From a virus, in IMG/VR virus record IMGVR_UViG_3300047089_000124, positions 1-36,541 of that record: DNA of 36,541 bases, one strand, 5' to 3'. Both the position numbers and the translations under genes were made by a program. Positions 13,474 to 19,304 of the stretch are shown piece after piece (positions within the stretch are counted from its first letter, which is position 1; each line of letters opens with the position of its first letter). The notes beneath the pieces were generated by a model. It was not told the origin of the DNA. It saw only the letters and a list, made by a program, of their open reading frames with translations, and did not search any database.

Positions 13474-13799
13474 TTCGGCTCTCGGGCGGCGGCGGCCAGT
13501 TGTTGCTTCGCGCCACTCTCGCGCAGAAACGCGACGGCGGCAGTTACGACATCCCCGGGCGTTCGGCCGCGAAACTGCATAGGGACTGCATTGCCGGTGC
13601 AAGGCTTCCAGCCCTCTCTCATATGCCACCAATGCGCCGGAACATCGGGCAGCACAAGCCGCCACAGCGTTTCCCACGTCTCAGAGGCGCGGCCATGCGG
13701 CTCAAACCCATTCTCGCATGTGAGGGCGAACGCCACGCCGTCAAACGCGCCGCGATTCAGCAACCGCTCAAGAACTTGTAACTCCGATGTCATGCTCAT
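13470..13799 (-). CDS. Hypothetical protein
   Basis: 109 aa from ATG 13799 (MSMTSELQVLERLLNRGAFD). A globular sequence with WETLWRLVLPDVPAHWWHMR and CTGNAVPMQFRGRTPGDVV. No family recognised. It ends AAAAREPK, again from junction repeat family 2, and its stop and start overlap both neighbours as ATGA. Confidence 0.6.
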   Translation of the reverse strand: MSMTSELQVLERLLNRGAFDGVAFALTCENGFEPHGRASETWETLWRLVLPDVPAHWWHMREGWKPCTGNAVPMQFRGRTPGDVVTAAVAFLRESGAKQQLAAAAREPK

Positions 13800-14641
13800 T
13801 TCGGCTCTCGTGGGGCGGCAACGCGTAGGGTCTCGGCCTCCCGCGCCAATGCGTCGTAGTCCAATGCTTGTGAGTCGAGCGCGCGGCGCACAGATGCCTC
13901 TTCTTCGTTCGCGTCGCTGGCTGCTTGTTCCGCCTCGTCGAGCTGCTTGCGTAGGGTCTCGGCCTCCTGACGCGCGGCCAAAAGTTCGTCATTCCGCGAA
14001 TCGGAGGGGCGCACTAGAAACGCCTCCTCCTGCTCAGCGTCGTCGAGTTGCTGCCGGAGCGCGGAGACCTGAGTACGCGCGCGGCGTAGTTCGTTGACGA
14101 GGACGCGCGTGTTGATGCTGCCAACAGACCGCGCCCCGCCACGATTCAGCGCAGCCTCAATGGCGTCCAACTCGGCGAAGGTCAGCCCGTCAGGTTCATT
14201 CGGTGCGCCTCCCGAGGGCGCTTCCAGTTCTTTGATGCGCTGCCGGAGCGCGGAGACGGCGGCCCACGATTCCCGCACCTCTGCAACGAGCAGCCTTACA
14301 TGACCCGGCACGCCGAAAAGCGGGTCCTTGTCGAGCCACCACGCTTCGATCTTTGCGAGATCATCGGGAGTCAGCCGTCGATCCTCGTCCCATACGCCTC
14401 CCGAGGAGCGCGGCAAGACCTCGGCGGCGGCTTCCGTCTGAAAGAAACTCTGCGCGGCGGCGCACGGAGTAGCCGCGAGTTCAGCGTGAACGGGGCAGAG
14501 ACGCATCTCTTGGTCAGGATCTTCCGGTCCGTACGGCGTGTGGCAATCCGGGCAAACGATCGCCGCCTCGATCGGATCGTCGAGACCGCACACTGTGCAA
14601 TGATTGCCAGGCCAGCCCAGCGCCCATTTGTGCTCAGCCAT
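13796..14641 (-). CDS. Zinc-knuckle coiled-coil protein with internal duplication
   Basis: 281 aa. The N-terminal zinc-binding part has CTVCGLDD, VCPDCHTPYG and LCPVHAEL. Two copies of a roughly 50-residue helical unit follow: LTPDDLAKIEAWWLDKD...VSALRQRIKELE and LTFAELDAIEAALNRGG...VSALRQQLDDAEQ. Then comes a further coil with RQEAETLRKQLDEAEQ. It ends RVAAPREPK (junction repeat). It probably forms a rod or oligomer; role unknown. It overlaps the HTH gene's 3' end by 8 bp. Confidence 0.65.
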   Translation of the reverse strand: MAEHKWALGWPGNHCTVCGLDDPIEAAIVCPDCHTPYGPEDPDQEMRLCPVHAELAATPCAAAQSFFQTEAAAEVLPRSSGGVWDEDRRLTPDDLAKIEAWWLDKDPLFGVPGHVRLLVAEVRESWAAVSALRQRIKELEAPSGGAPNEPDGLTFAELDAIEAALNRGGARSVGSINTRVLVNELRRARTQVSALRQQLDDAEQEEAFLVRPSDSRNDELLAARQEAETLRKQLDEAEQAASDANEEEASVRRALDSQALDYDALAREAETLRVAAPREPK

Positions 14642-14885
14642 TCTTCACCGCATGAGGCTGTGATGGCGGGTCACGGAAGAACACGGTCACCCGACGAAAG
14701 CCGAGTTTCTTGAGAATGCGCGGGCCCGGCTCTGTCCGACCGCGGAGAACGTCGCTCAAAAACGGGGCGCTGACACCGAGCCCCTTCGCTGCCATCCGCA
14801 ACGACGGCGCATGGCACTCGATGTGTTCGCGGAGCACGGCGAGGACCGATTCCCGACCAGCGATGATGTCAGACTCGTATTTCAT
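14634..14885 (-). CDS. XRE-type helix-turn-helix regulator
   Basis: 83 aa from ATG 14885, preferred over GTG 14894 because it overlaps the upstream TGA as ATGA. VLREHIECHAPSLRMAAKGL then GVSAPFLSDVLRGRTEPGPR is a clear Cro/CI HTH ending in ILKKLGFRRVTVFF, the typical C-terminal strand of small phage XRE regulators. It probably regulates early genes in mid-operon; targets are not identifiable here. Confidence 0.75.
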   Translation of the reverse strand: MKYESDIIAGRESVLAVLREHIECHAPSLRMAAKGLGVSAPFLSDVLRGRTEPGPRILKKLGFRRVTVFFRDPPSQPHAVKNG

Positions 14886-15082
14886 TTTTGACACGTCTCC
14901 AAACGCGACGCGGCATCGTTAGACATATTCGCAGTCTCTTTGACGGGCGCGGGCGAGTACTGGTATCTGGCGCGCAGAATGCGACGCATGAGACATTTGG
15001 GATTCACACAATTCGCCCAGTGCTTCGACGTGACGCGCGTCGGTCCGCTACAGCGCGGGCATTTCGTGGCTGGCCTAGCCAT
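14882..15082 (-). CDS. Small zinc-ribbon protein, weakly Ogr/Delta-like
   Basis: 66 aa from ATG 15082. KCPRCSGPTRVTSKHWANC then VNPKC gives a C-x2-C...C-x4-C arrangement. Ogr/Delta late activators have a longer version of this pattern ending 'QC.n..C', so the relation is only suggestive. A basic segment LMRRILRARYQYSP follows. It overlaps the upstream gene by 8 bp and the HTH gene downstream by 4. Confidence 0.55.
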   Translation of the reverse strand: MARPATKCPRCSGPTRVTSKHWANCVNPKCLMRRILRARYQYSPAPVKETANMSNDAASRLETCQK

Positions 15083-15260
15083 TTTGGTTCCCCTCCGGGA
15101 CGGCGGCGCGCGGCAGACGTGAGTCGAGGACGAGCAATACGAACACGACGATTGCCGCGACATAGATCACCCACGTGTACCCGTCGTGCCTCGCTGTCGC
15201 CATGCCTGCCGCGAAACAGATCATGCCGAAGCCGACGAGGCGGACGAGTATTTCAGTCAT
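15075..15260 (-). CDS. Small membrane protein, two hydrophobic segments
   Basis: 61 aa from ATG 15260. LVRLVGFGMICFAAGMATAR and WVIYVAAIVVFVLLVLDS are two transmembrane helices with a short charged loop; the tail is hydrophilic. It is far from the lysis cassette, so a holin role is less likely than membrane modulation in early infection. Unknown function. Confidence 0.6.
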   Translation of the reverse strand: MTEILVRLVGFGMICFAAGMATARHDGYTWVIYVAAIVVFVLLVLDSRLPRAAVPEGNQNG

Positions 15261-15346
15261 TTCTTGTCTCTCTTGGGACGGCGGCAGGGGGAGTCGCGGC
15301 CAGATGAACTTGCCAAGCCTTCCGTGTCCTTCAGGGGCTCGCTCAT
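15257..15346 (-). CDS. 29-aa micro-gene
   Basis: ATG 15346 overlaps the upstream stop (ATGA) and its own TGA overlaps the next start (ATGA). The product MSEPLKDTEGLASSSGRDSP... is hydrophilic and ends in KRDKK. The MSEP start echoes other early genes here. No function can be inferred. It may be a remnant that preserves translational coupling. Confidence 0.4.
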   Translation of the reverse strand: MSEPLKDTEGLASSSGRDSPCRRPKRDKK

Positions 15347-15696
15347 GGCTGCACACGGCCGAACTGCTTCTCTAGTTCTCCGTTCCGTTCGGAGAGACGG
15401 GAGAGCTCGGCGCGGAGCGATTCGCAGGTGTCGAGTGCGAGGAGAATGTTGGAGCGAATCCCATCGTAATAATCACCGACTGGCGTCCCCGACTTCGAGG
15501 TGAAATGCGAGACCTGCCAACGCACTTCGGCCACCTCATCAGCGGATAGCACGCGCGATGCGGTTGAGACAGAGGACGCGGGACGCGGCGTTGCGTTTGG
15601 GATACCAAGGGCGTGCTCGCCATCGTGGCCCTCGTCGCGAATACAGCGATGGCCGGCGAGCGCATGGCCGCATTGAGATTTGATTCCGGCGCTCAC
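15343..15696 (-). CDS. Hypothetical protein
   Basis: 117 aa from GTG 15696, overlapping the upstream TGA (GTGA). The N-terminus SQCGHALAGHRCIRDEGHDG looks like a Cys/His zinc site of the type 'CG...aGh.C....gHdg.H'. The C-terminal part is a coiled coil (CESLRAELSRLSERNGELEK). Function unknown; the motif recurs in small actinobacterial and phage proteins. Confidence 0.55.
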   Translation of the reverse strand: MSAGIKSQCGHALAGHRCIRDEGHDGEHALGIPNATPRPASSVSTASRVLSADEVAEVRWQVSHFTSKSGTPVGDYYDGIRSNILLALDTCESLRAELSRLSERNGELEKQFGRVQP

Positions 15697-15845
15697 GGTT
15701 CCCCCTGGATCACGGCGCGACGGCAACGCTTACAATTGCGATACTGGTCTAGCCATCGACGCACGTTGCAATGCTGGCACAGATCGAGAATCCGCGCCCA
15801 CTTCTTTCGGCCGGGACGCCCGGCGTGCTTTCGCATTCTGCTCAT
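15693..15845 (-). CDS. 50-aa basic zinc-knuckle protein
   Basis: ATG 15845 overlaps the upstream TGA; TGA 15695-15693 overlaps the next GTG. Sequence features: MSRMRKHAGRPGRKKWARIL, then LCQHCNVRRW and NCKRCRRAV, two CxxC pairs in a very basic peptide, so likely nucleic-acid binding. It ends VIQGEP, which with the upstream gene's VIQGDQ marks junction repeat family 3. Confidence 0.6.
   Translation of the reverse strand: MSRMRKHAGRPGRKKWARILDLCQHCNVRRWLDQYRNCKRCRRAVIQGEP
15700..15715. repeat. Junction repeat family 3, copy 1
   Basis: 16 nt TCCCCCTGGATCACGG, identical to 15849-15864, encoding VIQG near the stop of the 50-aa gene. Confidence 0.8.
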
Positions 15846-16237
15846 TGGTCCCCCTGGATCACGGAGACGGCGCCAGACTGGTAGGACAGCCATGCGGCTT
15901 CGGTCACCGCCGCCGCCTTTTCTAGATTGATGCCGACGGTAATCGAGAATGTCCGCGCGCCCATGAAATGCAATTCCTCGTGGCACTCGTGGCAGAGCGG
16001 GATGATGAATCGCGCGTCTGCCTTCCGCCCCTTGCCGCCACTCTTGATGTGCGCGTTCTCGGAATTGCCGATGCCGTAGGCACACCCCATGCAGGGCAGT
16101 GACGCGACCCAATCACACCGCTCAGGCGAGCCGTACGCCCGCTTCCAGTTCGCTGAGTAGCGCCGTGCATTCCGCCGTTTGACGGGCTTCCGCGGCGACT
16201 TCTCACGCTTGGCTGGTTTCGGCACGGGATGGATCAC
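15842..16237 (-). CDS. HNH-type recombination nuclease (DUF968/NinE-like)
   Basis: 131 aa from GTG 16237, overlapping the upstream TGA (GTGA). ERCDWVASLPCMGC, ENAHIKSGGKGRKADARF then IIPLCHECHEELHFMG fits the DUF968-type HNH pattern '(E)RvRslPC..Cg....AHi..gG.g.K.dD...iPLC..CH.elH'. It has an Arg/Lys-rich N-terminus. Such proteins sit in phage recombination modules; here it neighbours the annealing-like protein. Ends VIQGDQ (junction repeat 3). Confidence 0.75.
   Translation of the reverse strand: MIHPVPKPAKREKSPRKPVKRRNARRYSANWKRAYGSPERCDWVASLPCMGCAYGIGNSENAHIKSGGKGRKADARFIIPLCHECHEELHFMGARTFSITVGINLEKAAAVTEAAWLSYQSGAVSVIQGDQ
15849..15864. repeat. Junction repeat family 3, copy 2
   Basis: Second copy of TCCCCCTGGATCACGG, 149 bp from copy 1 and at the same position relative to the stop codon of its gene. 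Confidence 0.8.
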
Positions 16238-16629
16238 GCGGCACCAGGGGTCAGGCGTGCTTCGGCCGCGAGTAGCATGGCATCGCTCTGGCGCATCCGA
16301 AGCCGCCAGTCGATCTCGTTCAGCTTCTCCTCAAGCTCAACCCACTCGGCGCGATCCCGGACGTCCTTCGTGAGTGCGGCGATGTACTCAGCGTCAGCTC
16401 GCGTCTCGGCATCGACCATCGGCTCGGTCACCTTCTTGCCTTCGACCGTCAGACGGGCGCGAACGGCGATGGCGACACGCGCCTCATCGAGCTTGAACAT
16501 CCGTTCGCCCATGTAGCCGTTGCCGCCGTAGAGCGCGCGGTACGGTGCGACGCGTTCGGTGATTTCCGCGCGACGGGCGAGCAGTTCGTCGGACGATGGT
16601 AGGGCGTCGATGATCGTGAAGTCAGGCAT
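16234..16629 (-). CDS. Helical protein in recombination module
   Basis: 131 aa from ATG 16629 (MPDFTIIDALPSSDELLARR). Mostly alpha-helical with repeated heptad-like segments (DELLARRAEITERVAP, RDRAEWVELEEKLNEIDWRL). No known family. It overlaps the 3' end of the annealing-protein gene by 8 bp, which suggests co-translation and perhaps a partner role. Confidence 0.55.
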   Translation of the reverse strand: MPDFTIIDALPSSDELLARRAEITERVAPYRALYGGNGYMGERMFKLDEARVAIAVRARLTVEGKKVTEPMVDAETRADAEYIAALTKDVRDRAEWVELEEKLNEIDWRLRMRQSDAMLLAAEARLTPGAA

Positions 16630-17362
16630 CTTCGGTCTCCACATTGTCCCACTCGCTGTCGTCCGACTCGCTCGGATCAAGGGCGCGATTCGCCAGCACG
16701 TTGCCGATCGCTTCCGCAAGGTCCGTCTTGCCCTTCTCGCGGCACCACTTCAGCGCCGACTCTAGGTCCTCGGTGACGATCTCGCCGAGCTTCGTGCCCT
16801 TATTCCGGCCGAATGGCATCACCTTCTCAGCATCGTTCTTCGGCGATCCGTTGCGAGACTCGCCGCCGTAGGACTTTCGGCTGCCGATTTCTTCGGCCGA
16901 GACTTCGCCCATGGCGATCAGGTTGGACACGGCGCGATTCGAGGCGCGCGTCATGGCCGTGGCGATCGCGTCGGCAATCGTGATGACTCGCCGGCCGGTC
17001 GCCTCGTCCGAGCTACACGCGGCCACGTCCGCCCACGACTGGCCCCACGGTGCGACGGCTCGCGCTCGGGCATAGGCGATGAATCCGTCAGGCGTTGACT
17101 CGATACGGCTATCGGCCAGTTCGCACTCGACGCTGATCCCGAAGTGACGGGCCAGCTTCCGCCATGCGCTTTTCTTCTTGAACTCCCGGTTTCCGTCCTT
17201 CTGCACATCGTTCGGCCCGATGAGCGCGTGGCACGCCTTGTCGTAGGCCGCGGCGAGCTGCTGTTGCTGGCTGAGCGATTCGCCGCTCGTAATGGACGCG
17301 AGATAGCTCGCCATGTCGGCGCGCACGACCGCAGTCCCTGGTTCCCGAAGATCAGTCGTCAT
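16622..17362 (-). CDS. Putative single-strand annealing/ssDNA-binding protein with ExoX-like C-terminus
   Basis: 246 aa from ATG 17362. Residues about 45-155 (NREFKKKSAWRKLARHFGIS, ...WADVAACSSDEATGRRVITI, then TRASNRAVSNLIAMGEVSAE) match a type of phage and archaeal-virus protein in which 'K.sGwrKla..f....' and 'tRA.nRAisdl.G.GevSaEE' are conserved, associated with Rad52/Erf-like annealing. The C-terminus MPFGRNKGTKLGEIVTEDLE resembles the small domain at the end of exodeoxyribonuclease X (DUF3820-like). Together they suggest a recombination function; annealing activity is inference. Confidence 0.6.
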   Translation of the reverse strand: MTTDLREPGTAVVRADMASYLASITSGESLSQQQQLAAAYDKACHALIGPNDVQKDGNREFKKKSAWRKLARHFGISVECELADSRIESTPDGFIAYARARAVAPWGQSWADVAACSSDEATGRRVITIADAIATAMTRASNRAVSNLIAMGEVSAEEIGSRKSYGGESRNGSPKNDAEKVMPFGRNKGTKLGEIVTEDLESALKWCREKGKTDLAEAIGNVLANRALDPSESDDSEWDNVETEDA

Positions 17363-17676
17363 GCTGCCGCGTCCTGTTTCGTTTCGAGGGATGGCAAAGC
17401 ACCAACTGCGAGCTCGCCGTATGACTCACGGACCCGCTGTGCTAAGGCCCGCATCGTGTCGATGTCTGCTGCTGTCACTGGACCACGCGGCTTCGACCCT
17501 TCGACGCGCGTGGCTTCCGTGCCGATCTTCGCGAATGGGTCAGTCTTTGAGTAGCTCGGCACTGTCACGAACCGCTCGCCGTTCCAGACCGAGTGAAAAC
17601 AGACGTTATTCTCTTGGCCGGCCCCGAAGCGAACGAAGCGTTCGTAGATGCCTTCGCGTGGTTCGCCGCGGGTCAT
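17359..17676 (-). CDS. Hypothetical protein
   Basis: 105 aa from ATG 17676; ATGA overlaps at both ends. GQENNVCFHSVWNGERFVTV suggests a beta-rich N-terminal half; the C-terminal half is helical (AADIDTMRALAQRVRESYGE). No family recognised. Its place beside the recombination genes is the only clue. Confidence 0.55.
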   Translation of the reverse strand: MTRGEPREGIYERFVRFGAGQENNVCFHSVWNGERFVTVPSYSKTDPFAKIGTEATRVEGSKPRGPVTAADIDTMRALAQRVRESYGELAVGALPSLETKQDAAA

Positions 17677-17939
17677 CGGAGATCCCCGGTGAGTTCCAGC
17701 CCGTAGGTATCGCCCTTCGCATCCACCACGCCCTTCAACGCGACCTGGAAGCCAAGGGTGCGATACTCCTCTGCGACCTTGACGATTTCACCCACGGTCC
17801 AGGACGGGGCGACGAAGTAGAGATGCAACTGATGCTGTTCCATCAGGACTTGCCGTTCGCCTCGGAGATGCTCGGCGAGGATACGCGCGTCGCGCTTGTT
17901 CTCGGCCTCAACCACGCCGAGCGGGAGAGTGTGATTCAT
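17673..17939 (-). CDS. Hypothetical protein
   Basis: 88 aa from ATG 17939 (MNHTLPLGVVEAENKRDARI), chosen for the ATGA overlap with the upstream stop. It looks like a small alpha/beta protein: LYFVAPSWTVGEIVKVAEEY then LGFQVALKGVVDAKGDTYGL. Function unknown. Confidence 0.55.
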   Translation of the reverse strand: MNHTLPLGVVEAENKRDARILAEHLRGERQVLMEQHQLHLYFVAPSWTVGEIVKVAEEYRTLGFQVALKGVVDAKGDTYGLELTGDLR

Positions 17940-18145
17940 CTGGCCAAGTGCCCCCGGCCGCTTTCTCGCATGGCGTCGCGGTAGGAGTCGCTGTCCTCGA
18001 TCCCAGGGCCTTCCTCGGCTGCTGAATCGTCCGTCCGGTCCATGTCCTGGGCGCACTCGAGACACAGGTCCGAGCCTTTCGCTTGCGGATTGCGCGGCGT
18101 GCCGACTTGGACACCGCACCGTGGACACATCTTGTGGTATGGCAT
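17936..18145 (-). CDS. Small zinc-ribbon protein
   Basis: 69 aa with MCPRCGVQVG and LCLECAQDMD: two CxxC pairs about 20 apart, then an acidic disordered tail (DSAAEEGPGIEDSDSYRD). A GGAAGGATA stretch just before the ATG may act as ribosome-binding site. Function unknown. Confidence 0.6.
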   Translation of the reverse strand: MPYHKMCPRCGVQVGTPRNPQAKGSDLCLECAQDMDRTDDSAAEEGPGIEDSDSYRDAMRESGRGHLAR

Positions 18146-18165
18146 TATCCTTCCCTCGTTGGTTG

Positions 18166-18200
18166 CGAAGCGCCGCTTCCTTTGCCGGGGTGGCGCTTCG
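18166..18200. repeat. 9-bp inverted repeat upstream of the zinc-ribbon gene
   Basis: CGAAGCGCC (18166-18174), a 17-nt loop, GGCGCTTCG (18192-18200), within the 60-bp gap between two minus-strand genes. It could form an RNA hairpin upstream of the ATG at 18145. There is no U-tract. Confidence 0.6.
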
Positions 18201-18205
18201 TGTGT

Positions 18206-18436
18206 CTAGCCTCGCTGCTTCACCCGCTGCGACATCGGCAGCACCTTGTTCACTACATCGAGGGCCCGTCGGCGACGTTCGGCCTCAAGGTCGGCTTCGT
18301 TTCGCCGCACCGCCTCATCGCTCCGATGTGCTGCCATCCACTGATCGAGATACCACAACGCGGTCAGGCCGAGCGTGATGACGATCAGGACGATGAGACC
18401 GATGCCGAGCCAATAGCCGAAGAACGGAGCATTCAT
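18206..18436 (-). CDS. Small single-pass membrane protein
   Basis: 76 aa: N-terminal transmembrane helix YWLGIGLIVLIVITLGLTAL followed by a charged helix (AHRSDEAVRRNEADLEAERR). ATG 18436 lies 2 bp after the upstream TGA. One of three tiny genes that follow the Cro-like gene; may act at the membrane early in infection. Function unknown. Confidence 0.6.
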   Translation of the reverse strand: MNAPFFGYWLGIGLIVLIVITLGLTALWYLDQWMAAHRSDEAVRRNEADLEAERRRRALDVVNKVLPMSQRVKQRG

Positions 18437-18438
18437 GG

Positions 18439-18579
18439 TCAGCGCCCTCGGTTGTATTCGTCCGAGTAGGCGCGCAGCTCGCGGGCAATCTTGTCGTCCT
18501 CACGGCGCCGGTGGCGATCACCGCACCACATCGCGGCGAAGTAGATCAATGCTGCGAATGCAATCGCGAGGAGGATCAT
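18439..18579 (-). CDS. 46-aa membrane protein
   Basis: ATG 18579 overlaps the TGA of the 27-aa gene upstream (ATGA). The peptide begins MILLAIAFAALIYFAAMWCG (one transmembrane helix) and continues with a charged tail (DRHRRREDDKIARELRAYSD). It resembles its downstream neighbour in design (N-terminal helix plus charged coil) although the sequences differ. Confidence 0.6.
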   Translation of the reverse strand: MILLAIAFAALIYFAAMWCGDRHRRREDDKIARELRAYSDEYNRGR

Positions 18580-18659
18580 GACTGCCCCCGCTTGCGAAAT
18601 GCCTGAAACGCTTTGGCGCTTGCCGAGATAGGAGACGGCTGTGACTGTCGGGGGCGCAT
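18576..18659 (-). CDS. 27-aa micro-gene after the Cro-like gene
   Basis: ATG 18659 directly follows the TAA of the Cro-like gene, and its TGA overlaps the next ATG (ATGA), so it fills the gap exactly. The peptide MRPRQSQPSPISASAKAFQA... is basic. Support is purely positional; it may only relay ribosomes. Confidence 0.4.
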   Translation of the reverse strand: MRPRQSQPSPISASAKAFQAFRKRGQS

Positions 18660-18884
18660 TTATGCAACCTCGCCAGTGGGTGTGCCGAAGTACTTGCCGA
18701 TCAGGGAGTCGATGGCGGCGTTTAGTTCGGGGCCACCCTGTCGCTCGCCGTTCAGGACTTCGTTGATATGCTGGTGGCTGACCGGGTACACCTCGGTTCG
18801 CCAGTACGACAGCGTCCAGCCAGCGAGGTCCAAGGCGGCGCTAAAGCGTTGCTTGCGTGATGGTTCCGTGGTGGGTAGAGTCAT
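18660..18884 (-). CDS. Cro-like regulator
   Basis: 74 aa from ATG 18884. KQRFSAALDLAGWTLSYWRT, EVYPVSHQHINEVLNGERQG then PELNAAIDSLIGKYF looks like a small phage HTH protein of the type 'kqrf..al...GwtL..wa.e.gvs..hl..vl.GeR'. It is the first gene of the leftward early operon and is divergent from the CI-like gene. Its promoter (18918-18946) is about 35 bp upstream. It probably represses the other direction and/or itself. Confidence 0.65.
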   Translation of the reverse strand: MTLPTTEPSRKQRFSAALDLAGWTLSYWRTEVYPVSHQHINEVLNGERQGGPELNAAIDSLIGKYFGTPTGEVA

Positions 18885-18917
18885 CTACGGCTCACTGTGG
18901 CGGTTATCACGGTGAGC

Positions 18918-18946
18918 AGTATGCTTGCGAAAGTCGCAAGCGTCAA
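18918..18946 (-). promoter_or_regulatory. Early leftward promoter with operator in the spacer
   Basis: On the minus strand: -35 TTGACG (18946-18941), exactly 17 bp, then -10 CATACT (18923-18918). The whole 17-bp spacer is a perfect dyad, CTTGCGA AAG TCGCAAG on the plus strand (18924-18940). A protein bound there would block RNA polymerase directly. A further half-site copy AAGTCGCAA lies at 18945-18953. It drives the Cro-like gene and the early operon; regulator identity (CI- or Cro-like) is inferred. Confidence 0.7.
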
Positions 18947-18980
18947 GTCGCAAATCGCCTTTCGGAGAAAGGTTTACAAA

Positions 18981-19304
18981 GTGTCCGCGAAAGGTGTCAC
19001 TCGGGCCGACGTGCTGGTGCGGCTCGCCGAGCGAGGCGGGCGAGTCCGTCAGGTCCGTGAGGCGATGGGGCTGACGGGGGCAGCATTCGCGATCGAGTTG
19101 TCGCGGCTGCTCAAGACGCTAGGCACGCCAGGGAAATACGACGAAGCCAAGGTCTCGAAAATCGAGGGCGGTACGAGAAAGTTGACGGCGGAAGAGGCGG
19201 CCGTAATCGCCTCTATCGACCCAGAGGAACGACCCGTCGCCTGGCTGGTGTTCGGGGACGTCTCGCGAAAGATGGACGCCAGGACGTGGCGCCAGACGGC
19301 CTAG
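18981..19304 (+). CDS. CI-like repressor (short, HTH)
   Basis: 107 aa from GTG 18981, preceded by GGAGAAAGG at a good distance. Starts at ATG 18921 or GTG 18897 would run through the operator and are less likely. VRLAERGGRVRQVREAMGLT then GAAFAIELSRLLKTLG and YDEAKVSKIEGGTRKLTAEE form an XRE-type HTH with an insertion between helices ('vSkiE.G.R.lt.eEa'). It ends soon after, with no protease or oligomerisation domain. The only well-supported plus-strand gene of normal size. Confidence 0.7.
   Translation: MSAKGVTRADVLVRLAERGGRVRQVREAMGLTGAAFAIELSRLLKTLGTPGKYDEAKVSKIEGGTRKLTAEEAAVIASIDPEERPVAWLVFGDVSRKMDARTWRQTA

Noticed and set aside
16229-16250. Possible third copy of junction repeat family 3 near the next gene end
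   Set aside because: Only GTGATCCA is shared and the CCCCTGG part is in a different order and orientation; not a real copy.
18897-18980. Longer start for the CI-like gene (GTG 18897 or ATG 18921)
   Set aside because: It would translate the operator/promoter. GTG 18981 has a clear GGAGAAAGG ribosome-binding site and gives a normal HTH protein length.
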